In this document: positions 37,662 through 47,595 of the stretch, in pieces
Numbering within the stretch: position 1 is the stretch's first letter
How the letters are laid out: every line of letters starts with the position of its first letter
Source of the DNA: Methylophilus methylotrophus DSM 46235 = ATCC 53528
Lineage (GTDB): Bacteria; Pseudomonadota; Gammaproteobacteria; Burkholderiales; Methylophilaceae
Length of the DNA stretch: 64,000 nucleotides
Direction: 5' to 3'
Assembly: GCF_000378225.1 (NCBI RefSeq)
Contig: NZ_KB905141.1
Span: forward strand, 295,143 to 359,142
The notes under the pieces: generated by a model
What the model was told of the DNA's origin: nothing
The model's input: only the letters and a program-made list of their open reading frames with translations
The model's database searches: none
Translations under genes and position numbers: made by a program

Positions 37662-39062
37662 ATGCGCCTGCTTGCTTACGTTTCACCGCTTTTGTTAACC
37701 GCCTGCGGTATCGCCTTTCAGGCTAACCCTATTCCACAGCAACAGAACATAGAAACCATACAGCAGGCCACGCCAACACAGGATGGTTTTAAAACTTTTG
37801 TTCAAACGCAGTCACCTCAAACCACCTGGCCTATTCAAGCCTGGGATATCGATAGCTTAACTTTATCGGCCCTGTACTTCCACCCGGTGCTCAAAGTGGC
37901 CAAGTCCGATTATGCTGTCGCATTGGCGGGCATCACCAGTGCCGGGTTGCGGCCGCAAGTGGGGTTGAATGGTCACTTATCCCACAGCAACCGTGCCAAT
38001 GGTGATATCAACCCGTGGGCTTATGGCTTGCAGGTGGACATTCCAGTCATCACTGCCAACAAACGACAGATCAACATAGAAATCGCGCAATATCAGGCCG
38101 ATATTGCAAAAATCCAGATTTCGGAAACTGCGTGGATGCTACGCCAGCAATTAAGCATGGATCTGATACAGCTGGCGGAACAACAAGCCATGCAGGCTAA
38201 TCTGGCCAGGCTACAAAAATCCCAAGAGGCTCTGCTGGCAGCCTATCAAAAGCGCCTTGATCTTGGTATGGCAGGCAATGCTGATGTGCTGCCTATCCGC
38301 TTGCAGCGTGACCAGTCAGCCTGGCAACTGCAACAGTTAACTTTACAAATTAGGCAGACTGAACAGAAAATCCTGCATGATGCTGGCTTGACCGAGCAGA
38401 ACAACCTGCCCCTGACGATTGCCCCCATCCAGCTTTCGCAACTCTTGAAATCCCGCTTTGCGCAATCGCAAACCTATGCCGATGCGGCAACAATCCAGCA
38501 TTACGCCCTGACCAATCGTATGGATATCCAGCGTGGACTTGCGCAATACGCCAAAGCCGAATCACAACTCAAACTGGCAATGGCAAAACGCTATCCGGAC
38601 TTGTCGCTGAACCCTGGCATCGCCTATGAATATGGCGATAAAATCTGGGGATTAGGCATAGGGACCATGCTTAATCTGCTCAACAAATCTTCAGACCTGT
38701 GGGCGCAAGCCGAGCAAGTACGCCAAAATGAAGCAACCCGTTTTTATGCCTTACAGCACCAGGTGATCCAGTTATCAGAGCAGTCCTTGATCAAGTATCG
38801 TGGTGCCGCCAATCTGCTAGTCACCCTGACACGCGAATACGAGCAACAATCCAACCGCAAGGCACAGTTGGAAAAACAGTGGCGTCAGGGACTGATAGAC
38901 AAAACGGAATATCTGCAAACAGAAATCCAGTTTTATAGTGCACAGCAACGCCTGATCACCCAGCAAGCCAATGTCATGCGGTCTTTGCAGGAAATCGAAA
39001 ATGTCATGCAAAAGCCCATAGCCCTTTCACAGCGTGAAATGGCATCTGCCAACCAGAAATAA
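37662..39062 (+). CDS. Outer-membrane efflux lipoprotein of the TolC/CusC type
   Basis: This 466-residue protein belongs to the outer membrane factor family that forms the exit duct of RND pumps. The N-terminus has a signal with lipobox LLTAC (lipidated Cys about residue 15). Two long helical OEP repeats follow, with periodic Gln/Ala-rich coiled-coil stretches such as LRQQLSMDLIQLAEQQ and LKLAMAKRYPDLSLNPG. The start at 37662 is chosen for the signal peptide; the frame opens 10 codons earlier at GTG 37632. It leads the OMF-adaptor-RND operon. Confidence 0.85.
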   Translation: MRLLAYVSPLLLTACGIAFQANPIPQQQNIETIQQATPTQDGFKTFVQTQSPQTTWPIQAWDIDSLTLSALYFHPVLKVAKSDYAVALAGITSAGLRPQVGLNGHLSHSNRANGDINPWAYGLQVDIPVITANKRQINIEIAQYQADIAKIQISETAWMLRQQLSMDLIQLAEQQAMQANLARLQKSQEALLAAYQKRLDLGMAGNADVLPIRLQRDQSAWQLQQLTLQIRQTEQKILHDAGLTEQNNLPLTIAPIQLSQLLKSRFAQSQTYADAATIQHYALTNRMDIQRGLAQYAKAESQLKLAMAKRYPDLSLNPGIAYEYGDKIWGLGIGTMLNLLNKSSDLWAQAEQVRQNEATRFYALQHQVIQLSEQSLIKYRGAANLLVTLTREYEQQSNRKAQLEKQWRQGLIDKTEYLQTEIQFYSAQQRLITQQANVMRSLQEIENVMQKPIALSQREMASANQK

Positions 39063-39077
39063 AGAGGTGCCCGCAAA

Positions 39078-40139
39078 ATGAATAAAAAAGCACTTTGGAT
39101 TATCGGCGCCCAGATTGTTTTTATTGTGATCCTGATCTGGACGATTGTATTCGTTGGTCGTGATGAATATGAGTCCCTTCAGAGTGAAGATGAAGAGGAA
39201 ATTGAAAGTCCGCTAAGGGTTTCCGAACAAAATGGCTTACAAGTCGTCAAGCTGAATCTTGCCACGCAGAAAAACAGCGGCATTAGCGTGCAACCTTTAC
39301 AAGCTTACAATTATCACGGCAATATCAAGGTGCTGGGCTCCGTCATTTCCATCCAGACACTGGTCGACTACAACAGCCAGTATCAGCAGTTGAAGGCGCA
39401 ACTGGCCCTGGCAGAAAGTGTGTTACCAAACCATCAGTTACAGTACCAGCGTTACAAGCAATTAAACGAAGATGACAAAAACGTTTCTGATAAAGCCGTA
39501 CAGGAAGCACAGGCACTGGTAATTAATGACCAGACGCAGATCAAAACTGCACAAGCACAAATCAAGGCACTCACCGATACCATTATCGCCCAATGGGGGC
39601 AACCGCTGGCCACATTGGTGACGAAACACCCTACGCCAGGCCCCCTCCATGATTTACTGATGCAGAAAAAAGTGCTGGTACAGGTCAGCTTTCCGCTCAA
39701 TTTTAAAGCGCCTGAAGGCAACTCCAGTATATTTATATCGCCGATACAGGATGAGGTCCCCCCGATCCGGGCAGATTATGTTTCACAGTCAATACAGACC
39801 GATATTAGCAACATTGGTAAAACTTACTTTTATAGCGCTCCAGCAGACTACTTGCGTGTAGGCATGCGGGTGAATGTTGTCCCGGCGAACGCGTCTTCCT
39901 CCTTAAAGGGCGTCATTGTGCCCAACCAGGCAATTGCCTGGCATGGCGGCATGGCCTGGATATATGTCAAAACCAAACCAGACACGTTTTTGCGCAAACC
40001 TGTCGCATCCGACATTGAGCTGGATAACGGCTGGTTTGATAACAGCCTAAGCCCCGGGACAGAAGTGGTGACTCGCGGTGCGCAACTGCTACTATCAGAA
40101 GAATTCAAGTTCCAGATCAAGAACGAAAATGATGACTAA
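39078..40139 (+). CDS. Periplasmic adaptor (membrane fusion protein) of the RND pump
   Basis: The 353-residue protein has an N-terminal membrane anchor (about 5-27) followed by an acidic segment, a helical hairpin (about 105-170; QLKAQLALAES, KAVQEAQALV), and beta-barrel/proximal domains including VGMRVNVVPA and GAQLLLSEEFKF near the end. The layout fits CusB/CzcB-like adaptors, but the lipoyl half-motifs are weakly conserved. It lies 15 bp after the outer-membrane component and 36 bp before the pump. Confidence 0.8.
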   Translation: MNKKALWIIGAQIVFIVILIWTIVFVGRDEYESLQSEDEEEIESPLRVSEQNGLQVVKLNLATQKNSGISVQPLQAYNYHGNIKVLGSVISIQTLVDYNSQYQQLKAQLALAESVLPNHQLQYQRYKQLNEDDKNVSDKAVQEAQALVINDQTQIKTAQAQIKALTDTIIAQWGQPLATLVTKHPTPGPLHDLLMQKKVLVQVSFPLNFKAPEGNSSIFISPIQDEVPPIRADYVSQSIQTDISNIGKTYFYSAPADYLRVGMRVNVVPANASSSLKGVIVPNQAIAWHGGMAWIYVKTKPDTFLRKPVASDIELDNGWFDNSLSPGTEVVTRGAQLLLSEEFKFQIKNENDD

Positions 40140-40175
40140 GCTGCCATCACAGTCAAACCAACGGGAGCCATCCGC

Positions 40176-43100
40176 ATGATGTCGGCGCTGGTCAGGTTTG
40201 CCATTCGTTTTTATGGTGTGATTATAGGCCTAGCCATACTCGTGGTTGTCTATGGGGCTTACAGCCTCAGCCAAAGTGACTTGAATGTGTTTCCTGAGTT
40301 CGCACCGACACAGGTAGTGATTCAAACCGAATCGCCTGGACTCTCGGCCAGCCTGGTCGAAAAGCTGGTCACACAGCCAATAGAAAATACGGTTTCTGGG
40401 GCCATCGGCATTAAAAGCCTGCGTTCGCAATCCATTCCCGGCCTGTCAATTATTACAGTCATCTTCCAAGATAAATCAGACATTTACCGCAACCGACAAA
40501 TCGTTGCAGAACGCCTGAATATGCTGGGTAACCAGTTGCCGCCAGGCATTGTGCCCAACATCACGCCCTTAACCTCTTCAGCCAGCACAGTGCTGGGGTT
40601 AGGAGTGACCTCAGACAAACTCTCGCTCATGCAATTGCGTACCCTGGTAGACTGGCATCTCACTCCCCACTTAATGGCCATTCCTGGGGTGGCGGATGTC
40701 AATGTGTATGGCGGCGAAGTACGTCAGTTCCAAATCAAGATTGATCCACGCAAGTTGATGCTATATCAATTGAATGTACAAGATGTGGTCAATGCGGCCA
40801 ACCGCGCCACTGGTGTACGCGGCGCGGGATATATTCAAAATGATAACCAGCGGATTATCCTTAATAGCCAGGGCCAAACGACTACTCCGGAGCAATTAGC
40901 CAATATCACCCTGCTGCGCAAACTTGGCCGCACTATCCGCATCCGCGATGTTGCAGAAGTCACAGAAGGCGCCGCACCTTCTATCAGCGCCGCGGCTATC
41001 AATGGTCAGCCCGCAGTATACCTGTCGGTCCAGGGCCAATTAGGTGCTAATGTCTATGCCTTAACCAAGCAACTAGAACGCAAACTGGCGGATATCAGAC
41101 CCAGCCTGACGACACAAAAAGTCACTTTACATGAAGGCTTGTTCCGCCCTGCCAATTTTATTGAAAAAGCGATTCATAGCTTGCGAACCGATATCCTGAT
41201 CGGTTCGATGCTGGTGGTGTTGGTCCTGTTTGTTTTCTTGTTTAATGTCCGTACAGCCATCATCTCTGCCACCGCTATTCCGCTATCACTGCTGACAGCC
41301 ATCGTTGTACTTTACCAATATGGCGTGGGCCTCAACATCATGGTACTGGGTGGCCTGGCGATTGCCTTGGGCGAAGTGGTAGATGATGCCATTATTGATA
41401 CGGAAAATATTTTCCGCCGATTGCGCGAGAACCGCCTGCTTGCGCAGCCTTTACCCGCAGCCAAAGTAGTGTTCCAGGCTTCCATGGAAGTACGCAGCTC
41501 TGTGGTCTATGCCACAATAATTGTTGCCCTGGTGTTTTTACCCTTGCTCACTTTATCGGGGGTAGCTGGCAAATTGTTTGCTCCATTAGGCTATGCTTAT
41601 ATCTCAGCAATTTTGGCATCGCTGGTCGTCGCTCTGACGCTTACCCCTGCCCTGTGCTATGCCTTACTCGCCAATGCACCACTTAAAAACGAAGACTCAC
41701 CTTTATTGCATTGGCTGAAACAGCGTTATGTCAAATTGCTGCATCTTATCGAAAATCGTTATCAGCTGATCTTAGCAACCAGTTTTATTTGCATTGCATT
41801 GGGTCTGGCCGTCTTGCCTTTATTCCGAGGACAATTTATCCCTGCGCTGCGTGAAGGCCATTACATCTTGCACATGACGGCAGTGCCTGGCACTTCAGAA
41901 GTGCAAACCCTTAAATTGGGCAACCAGGTCACCAAAGTATTACTGGAGATTCCCGGCGTTAAAAGCGTGGCGCAATGGGTAGGACGTGCGCCGAATGCAG
42001 CAGATACCTTTGGCACCCATTACAGTGAGTTCGAAGTTGAGATTGGCACGGTGTCCGGTGCGGAGCAAGAACGAATCTTGCATAATATTCGTGAAGAGCT
42101 TGCGGGTGAAACAGAAGATGATGACGACGATGGCAAGGTAGAATTAGGATTTGTCGGCGCCAACTTTGCCATCAATACCTTTCTCACCGAACGGATTGAG
42201 GAGACCATTTCCGGCTATGCCGCTGGCCTGGTGATTAATATTTATGGCCAGGACCTGGACGCGCTTGACAGGGATGCCCAAAAAGTCGCGAATTTGCTCA
42301 GCAAAATCCGTGGCGTGCGCGATGTCATGGTGCAATCACCACCGGAAACACCGGAAATTATCATCAGACTCAAACAGGAAAAACTTGCCCTATGGGGATT
42401 GCAACCCATGGATGTCCTCGATACTGTCAAAGCCTGCTATGAAGGGGTGCCAGTCAATCACGTTTTTATGGGTAACCGTTCCATAGGCGTTAGCGTACTG
42501 CTGAATGATGCCTCGCGGGATGATATTGCCGACATGCGCAATATCCCGATTTTTAACCCAGAAGGTCAAATACTGAAATTATCCGATGTCGCATATGTGG
42601 CACAGGAAGGCGGTCGCTCCAAGATTTTGCACGCCGGGGCCAAGCGCATACAAACGATTACGGCAAATATCAGTGGCCGTGACCAGGCCTTATTAATTCA
42701 GGATATACGCAACACTCTACATAAAAAACTGCAATTGAATAGCGGTAACTACCTGGAGTTCTCTGGAGAAGCCGAAGCCAATGCCCAATCACGTCAGGAT
42801 TTGATTATTCACTCCCTGGTAGCAGGCGTAGCGATCTTCCTGATGCTCTATATCGCTTTTGGCCGCTTGCGTAATTTAATGCTAACCTTCGCCAACCTGC
42901 CGTTCGCCTTGATCGGTGGCGTGATTGCCACCTTCTTTACAGGAGGCTGGATTTCGGTAGGTACGCTGGTTGGGTTTGTGACTTTATTCGGCATCACATT
43001 GCGTAACTCAATCATGATGATTTCGCATTTTCAGCACCTCGTCGACAAGGAAGGTTGCACCTGGAATCTGGAAACCTGTATTCGCGGCGCCTCAGAACGC

Positions 43101-43310
43101 TTGCCTTCAGTATTGATGACCGCTTTGGTCACCGCGCTGGGGTTGTTACCGCTGGCTATCGGTAGCGGTGAGCCTGGTCGCGAAATTGAAGGACCGATGG
43201 CGACGATTATTGTGGGTGGCCTGATCTCGTCTACCATCCTCAACTTGCTGATTTTGCCAACGATCATGCTGCATTTTGGCCGCTTTGAGAAAAGTGATGC
43301 TTTGGAATAA
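40176..43310 (+). CDS. RND efflux pump of the CzcA/CusA (heavy-metal) family
   Basis: This 1044-residue protein has the 12-TM, two-periplasmic-loop RND layout. Helix 4 carries GEVVDDAIIDTENIFRR near residue 400, the HME-type proton-relay pattern (Asp, Asp, Glu), and the N-terminal region has VFPEFAPTQVVIQTE, typical of CzcA. GGAG upstream of the ATG supports the start. An unusual Asp-rich stretch with five consecutive Asp occurs at about 650 in the second periplasmic loop. The metal ion cannot be assigned: the methionine relay of CusA is not evident. It is divergent in type from AcrB-like drug pumps. Confidence 0.9.
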   Translation: MMSALVRFAIRFYGVIIGLAILVVVYGAYSLSQSDLNVFPEFAPTQVVIQTESPGLSASLVEKLVTQPIENTVSGAIGIKSLRSQSIPGLSIITVIFQDKSDIYRNRQIVAERLNMLGNQLPPGIVPNITPLTSSASTVLGLGVTSDKLSLMQLRTLVDWHLTPHLMAIPGVADVNVYGGEVRQFQIKIDPRKLMLYQLNVQDVVNAANRATGVRGAGYIQNDNQRIILNSQGQTTTPEQLANITLLRKLGRTIRIRDVAEVTEGAAPSISAAAINGQPAVYLSVQGQLGANVYALTKQLERKLADIRPSLTTQKVTLHEGLFRPANFIEKAIHSLRTDILIGSMLVVLVLFVFLFNVRTAIISATAIPLSLLTAIVVLYQYGVGLNIMVLGGLAIALGEVVDDAIIDTENIFRRLRENRLLAQPLPAAKVVFQASMEVRSSVVYATIIVALVFLPLLTLSGVAGKLFAPLGYAYISAILASLVVALTLTPALCYALLANAPLKNEDSPLLHWLKQRYVKLLHLIENRYQLILATSFICIALGLAVLPLFRGQFIPALREGHYILHMTAVPGTSEVQTLKLGNQVTKVLLEIPGVKSVAQWVGRAPNAADTFGTHYSEFEVEIGTVSGAEQERILHNIREELAGETEDDDDDGKVELGFVGANFAINTFLTERIEETISGYAAGLVINIYGQDLDALDRDAQKVANLLSKIRGVRDVMVQSPPETPEIIIRLKQEKLALWGLQPMDVLDTVKACYEGVPVNHVFMGNRSIGVSVLLNDASRDDIADMRNIPIFNPEGQILKLSDVAYVAQEGGRSKILHAGAKRIQTITANISGRDQALLIQDIRNTLHKKLQLNSGNYLEFSGEAEANAQSRQDLIIHSLVAGVAIFLMLYIAFGRLRNLMLTFANLPFALIGGVIATFFTGGWISVGTLVGFVTLFGITLRNSIMMISHFQHLVDKEGCTWNLETCIRGASERLPSVLMTALVTALGLLPLAIGSGEPGREIEGPMATIIVGGLISSTILNLLILPTIMLHFGRFEKSDALE

Positions 43311-43360
43311 ATTGCTGGGCAGGAACGGTTAGACTTAAAGAATAATTCTGCGTGCGTGAA

Positions 43361-44017
43361 TTACTCGGTTTTCAATAAATAATCTTGATCCGGATGAACT
43401 GAAAACCCCTCTTCAAAAAGTCTATATTGGCTTTGATGAAGTATCCAGGTCTGGAATTTGGCCTGCTTGAGTAAACTTGAGAAGCCTTGATCCACCATGT
43501 CTATGGCTTGCAGTTTTTCTAGTTGCAAACCATTATGCATCGCTAACAATCGATCATCTGATTTAACCAGTAGTAAATGGCTCGCTTCCAGTTGCCAGGC
43601 TAGCCAAGCGGCCAGACTGTCTGATGTGATGTCCCAGGTTTCAGGTAAGGCCAACTCATTAGCAAGCACCGGGTTCAAAGCCATTTCGCTGGGCAACCAA
43701 ACCAGACCACGATGTTGCCAGCCACTTTCTGCAATCTCTAGCGGATTGCGTACCAGTGTTAACGCTGGCACCATTGCCACCAGACTACGCGCCATCTGAT
43801 CCATGGCATAGATCGCCAGTGCATGAGCCTGCTGGTCATTGATATGCCCATCAGCCATCTCGGCACGCATGCGTTGAAAGTCGCGCACGGCATCTGCATA
43901 CATGCCACCACCCGGCACAATAATCACCTTGCCGTCACCCCAGCGCGCAACCAGGTGCAGCCATTTCACCAGGCTGCCATAGTGTGTCACGCTACCCCCG
44001 AGCTTGATCACCCACAT
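43361..44017 (-). CDS. mfnE: Amino-acid-kinase family protein, MfnE-like (methylofuran biosynthesis)
   Basis: The 218-residue protein is a compact amino acid kinase fold: KLGGSVTH at the N-terminus binds phosphate, VPGGGMYADAVR near 35 and a C-terminal SDDRLL segment complete the nucleotide site. In methanogens MfnE phosphorylates aminomethylfuran phosphate to the diphosphate during methanofuran synthesis; related kinases occur in methylotroph C1-cofactor clusters. The assignment follows from context: mfnF-like, mfnD-like and pabB-like genes precede it with gaps of 1 bp or overlaps. It is the last gene of that operon. Confidence 0.7.
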   Translation of the reverse strand: MWVIKLGGSVTHYGSLVKWLHLVARWGDGKVIIVPGGGMYADAVRDFQRMRAEMADGHINDQQAHALAIYAMDQMARSLVAMVPALTLVRNPLEIAESGWQHRGLVWLPSEMALNPVLANELALPETWDITSDSLAAWLAWQLEASHLLLVKSDDRLLAMHNGLQLEKLQAIDMVDQGFSSLLKQAKFQTWILHQSQYRLFEEGFSVHPDQDYLLKTE

Positions 44018-44018
44018 G

Positions 44019-45482
44019 TTATTGTTCCCGAGTTTTCACTTTGTTATAAGCGGCCACAAGCTTGAAGAACTGCGAAGCTTTGTCAAAAGTTTCCTGATAT
44101 TCACGCGCGCAATCGGAGTCTGCCACCACGCCACCACCGGCAAAAAAGGTCATGCGATGATTGCATATCACAGACGTTCTTATCGCGATATTCGTATCCA
44201 TGCTACCATCAAAACCGATATAACCGATACTGCCACAATAGATGCCGCGCCGGTGAGGCTCAAGCTCTTCAATAATTTCCATGGCTCGCAATTTTGGTGC
44301 ACCGGTAATGGAGCCGCCAGGAAAACAACCCCGCAATAAATCCAATGCGTGAAAACCTGCGGCCAAAGTCCCGCGAACAATACTCACTAAGTGGTGTACG
44401 TTGGTAAAACGTTGCAATTTAAAAAGCGCATCGACCTTGACCGATCCGACTTCACACACCTTGCCGATATCATTGCGTAGTAAATCCACAATCATCAGGT
44501 TTTCGGCTCTGTCCTTGATGCTATTAGCCAGCTCTTGCGCGACCCCTGCATCCAGAGCGGCGTCCTGGTGCCTGGGTCGCGTACCTTTGATCGGCCGTGT
44601 TTCTACTTTTTGGTCAATGACCTGCAGGAAGCGTTCCGGCGACATGGAGAGGACGGCAAAAGGCATCCCCTTGCCATCATCCACTTGTAAATATGCCATG
44701 AAGGGCGCGCGACTCAACTGCCTGAACTGGTCATAAGCTGCGCAAGCATCGCCTTGGACATCGACGACAAAGCGTTGCGCCAAGTTGATCTGGTAACAAT
44801 CTCCCGCCCGGATATACTCTTTCACACGCTGGAAAGCCTGCGCATAGTCTTTCTGGCTCATATTGGCTTCTATCTCGCCATGTACTTCAAAAGGAGACAG
44901 CACCTCTTCGACTCGTGTTTGCAGCAACTGCTGATGCAAGGCTTTGAGAGCTTTGCGCTCTGTGAATTTGGCATGTGACACTAATTTGCACTGCCCAAAA
45001 TGGTGGTCCACCACAATCGCCCAGTCATAAATACCCACCAGCAATTCTGGCAGTGGCATATCCTCATTCGCCAGTTCCGGCAACGTTTCGATACTGCGCC
45101 CCAAGTCGTAAGAAAAATAGCCTAGCGCTCCCCCGGCAAAGGGGATATCAGCGCTACGTTCCACCTGATGTAACAACAGCCACTGCTGAATAACGCCGAA
45201 AGGGTCATCTTCTGATTGCTGCACTGCGCCATTGGCATGCACTTCGGTATATGGCCGGCGATGAATGATTTTGGCGACTGGCTCCGCGACGACAATATCA
45301 AACCGGGCACCCAGGCTGACTTCTTCATCCTTGGTTGCCTGTATATGAGTTGTCTTGCTTGGGGACGTCTCAACCCTTCCGCTCTCAAGCAACATGGGCC
45401 AAGCCAGATGCCTGACCTGCCTTAACCAGTGTATGCCTTCAGCATAAGGTAACTCAAGCGTGATCAATGCCATATTTGCCAT
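44019..45482 (-). CDS. pabB: Aminodeoxychorismate/anthranilate synthase component I (PabB-like)
   Basis: This protein of about 487 residues belongs to the chorismate-utilising family. It shows the C-terminal catalytic signatures RAGDCYQINLAQRF, RPIKGTRPR, GRDLL-region equivalent KDRAENLMIVDLLRND, and PGGSITGAPKLRAMEII. PabB aminates chorismate toward p-aminobenzoate, a building block of folate and of tetrahydromethanopterin. Embedding among mfn-like genes suggests a role in the C1-carrier supply of methylotrophs. The start at 45482 has GAGG close upstream and overlaps the mfnF-like gene by 19 bp; a second ATG at 45473 is possible. Confidence 0.85.
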   Translation of the reverse strand: MANMALITLELPYAEGIHWLRQVRHLAWPMLLESGRVETSPSKTTHIQATKDEEVSLGARFDIVVAEPVAKIIHRRPYTEVHANGAVQQSEDDPFGVIQQWLLLHQVERSADIPFAGGALGYFSYDLGRSIETLPELANEDMPLPELLVGIYDWAIVVDHHFGQCKLVSHAKFTERKALKALHQQLLQTRVEEVLSPFEVHGEIEANMSQKDYAQAFQRVKEYIRAGDCYQINLAQRFVVDVQGDACAAYDQFRQLSRAPFMAYLQVDDGKGMPFAVLSMSPERFLQVIDQKVETRPIKGTRPRHQDAALDAGVAQELANSIKDRAENLMIVDLLRNDIGKVCEVGSVKVDALFKLQRFTNVHHLVSIVRGTLAAGFHALDLLRGCFPGGSITGAPKLRAMEIIEELEPHRRGIYCGSIGYIGFDGSMDTNIAIRTSVICNHRMTFFAGGGVVADSDCAREYQETFDKASQFFKLVAAYNKVKTREQ

Positions 45483-46516
45483 AACCTCGCCACCGCATAG
45501 GCAGGAAAACACACCTCTGCATCTATTTTTAATTGTGCGTGAGCTGCTGGCAGTAAGCCAGAGACCGCCTGGTAAGGCATCTGCAACCTTCGCGCCAAGG
45601 CCTCTGCAAGGAAACTGCCAGCGCCGAGCCCTAGCAAGGACACTGGTTGAGTGGACGCTTGATTGAGCGTCATATGGATAGCCCGCATTAATACTTCCAA
45701 TTGCTTTTCTTTAAATACTTCGGCCAATGATTGCCAAGTCGGTTCATCTGTATCAGCAAGGTCGTGTCCGACCATGCGCGCCAGACGCCGCATACTATCA
45801 ACCACCGACCGCCCTTGCCCGTCCGCTGTATCTGCCATGTCATAGTCAGGTGATAATTCGCCAAGCACGCGGTAAACATCCGCGGTTGTTGCAAAATATT
45901 CAGCCGCAATGTGGCGAGTTTTTCCTTGCCATTGTATCGTCGGACCCAATGCCATTAAAGGCGTTCGCACCACTCCTGTATAAAACAAACTCTGGCTGGC
46001 CATTCGTTCAGCATCGGTCCAACCCGCAGGCTGCACTTGTTGTTGATCACATACAGTAATATCAGTGGTGGTACTCCCAATATCCACTACCAATAATGGA
46101 GAGTCTTCTTGCATGGTAGCCAAGCATTGCGCAGAAGCATGCCAGTTCATGGAGGCAATATGTGGTTCATTCCCTTCAACCTTGGCTGTAAACTGCGCGC
46201 CTTGTGCTGCTGATGCCATATAGAACCCGGCATGTGGCAAATAAGCATTCACCGTTTGCGCAATAGCACACACCCCCTGCAAGCGGTTATCAAACAAATC
46301 GACCAGTTCACCCGTCATCGTCACCGCATGATCACAGCGTTCCAATTCTATGCTCCATTCATGTAATACATGCTGGATCGCAGCTTCAAGCAAAGGCAAC
46401 CCCTTCCATAAGGCACATGCCTGTTGCGATACCCGTACAATCTGGCCTTGGCTATCCAGCATCACGGCTTTCACATGCGCACCGCCTATATCCCAACCTA
46501 TTACTGGTGGTTTCAT
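45464..46516 (-). CDS. mfnF: Hydantoinase/oxoprolinase-type protein, MfnF-like
   Basis: The 350-residue protein has an ASKHA-type fold with phosphate loops GWDIGGAHVKAV near the N-terminus and VVDIGSTTTDITV near 135-147. It matches the COG1548 group that includes methanogen MfnF, which joins the furan diphosphate to gamma-glutamyltyramine in methanofuran synthesis; methylotroph homologues lie in tetrahydromethanopterin/methylofuran gene clusters. Its start overlaps the ATP-grasp gene stop by 4 bp and its end overlaps pabB. Function by family and context. Confidence 0.75.
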   Translation of the reverse strand: MKPPVIGWDIGGAHVKAVMLDSQGQIVRVSQQACALWKGLPLLEAAIQHVLHEWSIELERCDHAVTMTGELVDLFDNRLQGVCAIAQTVNAYLPHAGFYMASAAQGAQFTAKVEGNEPHIASMNWHASAQCLATMQEDSPLLVVDIGSTTTDITVCDQQQVQPAGWTDAERMASQSLFYTGVVRTPLMALGPTIQWQGKTRHIAAEYFATTADVYRVLGELSPDYDMADTADGQGRSVVDSMRRLARMVGHDLADTDEPTWQSLAEVFKEKQLEVLMRAIHMTLNQASTQPVSLLGLGAGSFLAEALARRLQMPYQAVSGLLPAAHAQLKIDAEVCFPAYAVARLWQIWH

Positions 46517-47595
46517 ACTGGCAAAGATTCCTCACGAGCGATTGCAGCCGTTGTCAAGGTCAGTGTCGTTGAGGACTTTGCAATAGCAGGGTTTAGCAAC
46601 TGGTTCAATACGGCATCCAGGATCATTTCAGCCGGATTGGTGCTGAGTAATTGAGACAAAGCCATATAAGGCGTGGTTAAGCGTGGATTGACTTCTACCA
46701 GGATTAATTGATTGTCCGCCGTCAATATCATGTCAGCCCCCCAATAACCAAGCAGGCCGGGGATCGCACGATGCACTTGTTCAGCAAGGTCTTGCATGGC
46801 GGGCAGATAGTCAGCCGCTTGATTCACGCCCGCGCCCTGAAAACGGAACATACTCTCTTGTACTGTAATCAATTGTTCATGCCCGGCAATGACTTTTACC
46901 TGGTCTAGGGTAGATAAGACAGACATGCTTAACGCACGCCCTGGCAAGTAAGGTTGCAGAAGACAACGAGATGAAGAAACCAACTCATTTAATTTATTTT
47001 TATTTGTAAATTCAATAAGTTCCAACATATTATTAAAGTAATAGGTTGACTCACACCCAGCGCCATCATCTGGCTTAATGACCCAACCATTCAATACGGC
47101 ATCACCGTACCAGGGCAGGCTTTCCAGAGGCTCCGCCTGATCTAGAAACACATAAGGCAAGACAGGAACACCTGCTTGCTGGCACATGTCAGTCATGAGC
47201 GATTTGACGCTGGTTTGGTGAATGCCTTTGGCTGTGCAGCCTATCCAGGGTTTGTTCGCCGCTTGTACCAGGGTATGCATGTCATACAAAATGCCACCCG
47301 TTTCTGGTGCGATGACCCAACAGGCATCAATATCATGCGTGCTTAATTGCTGACGCCAATGCGTATACGGATCTTCATCGGGATGAACAGCGTGGCTAGC
47401 AGCATGTTGGGGCGCTGCAACGCGACTGTCATGGCTAGTGATACAATCAACGCCTAGCGCAGACAGATCGGCCAGCAATGCATCACGCATCAGCAAGCCT
47501 TCTTGCAACAAGCTGGCAGGCAAAGGCTCGGAAGCGAGGCCGCCAGCGCTGACATATTCACAGACCCAGATTTTCAAGCGAGATTTATTGTGCAT
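46513..47595 (-). CDS. mfnD: ATP-grasp ligase, MfnD-like (tyramine-glutamate ligase type)
   Basis: This protein of about 360 residues has an ATP-grasp core: GWVIKPDDGAGCEST near 165-180 (ATP Lys), LLQPYLPGRALSMSV, and metal-binding LILVEVNPRLTTPY near the C-terminus. In methanogens MfnD ligates glutamate to tyramine for methanofuran; methylofuran in methylotrophs also contains tyrosine- and glutamate-derived parts. The ATG at 47595 has GGGAA upstream; the frame is open further to 47676, but those codons lie in the divergent HisA-like gene. The two divergent starts overlap by 6 bp. Confidence 0.75.
   Translation of the reverse strand: MHNKSRLKIWVCEYVSAGGLASEPLPASLLQEGLLMRDALLADLSALGVDCITSHDSRVAAPQHAASHAVHPDEDPYTHWRQQLSTHDIDACWVIAPETGGILYDMHTLVQAANKPWIGCTAKGIHQTSVKSLMTDMCQQAGVPVLPYVFLDQAEPLESLPWYGDAVLNGWVIKPDDGAGCESTYYFNNMLELIEFTNKNKLNELVSSSRCLLQPYLPGRALSMSVLSTLDQVKVIAGHEQLITVQESMFRFQGAGVNQAADYLPAMQDLAEQVHRAIPGLLGYWGADMILTADNQLILVEVNPRLTTPYMALSQLLSTNPAEMILDAVLNQLLNPAIAKSSTTLTLTTAAIAREESLPV

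Noticed and set aside
43328-43334. A perfect GTTRRRY core (GTTAGAC) just after the RND pump gene
   Set aside because: No RYYYAAC partner or palindrome lies at attC distance; a single 7-mer match is expected by chance.
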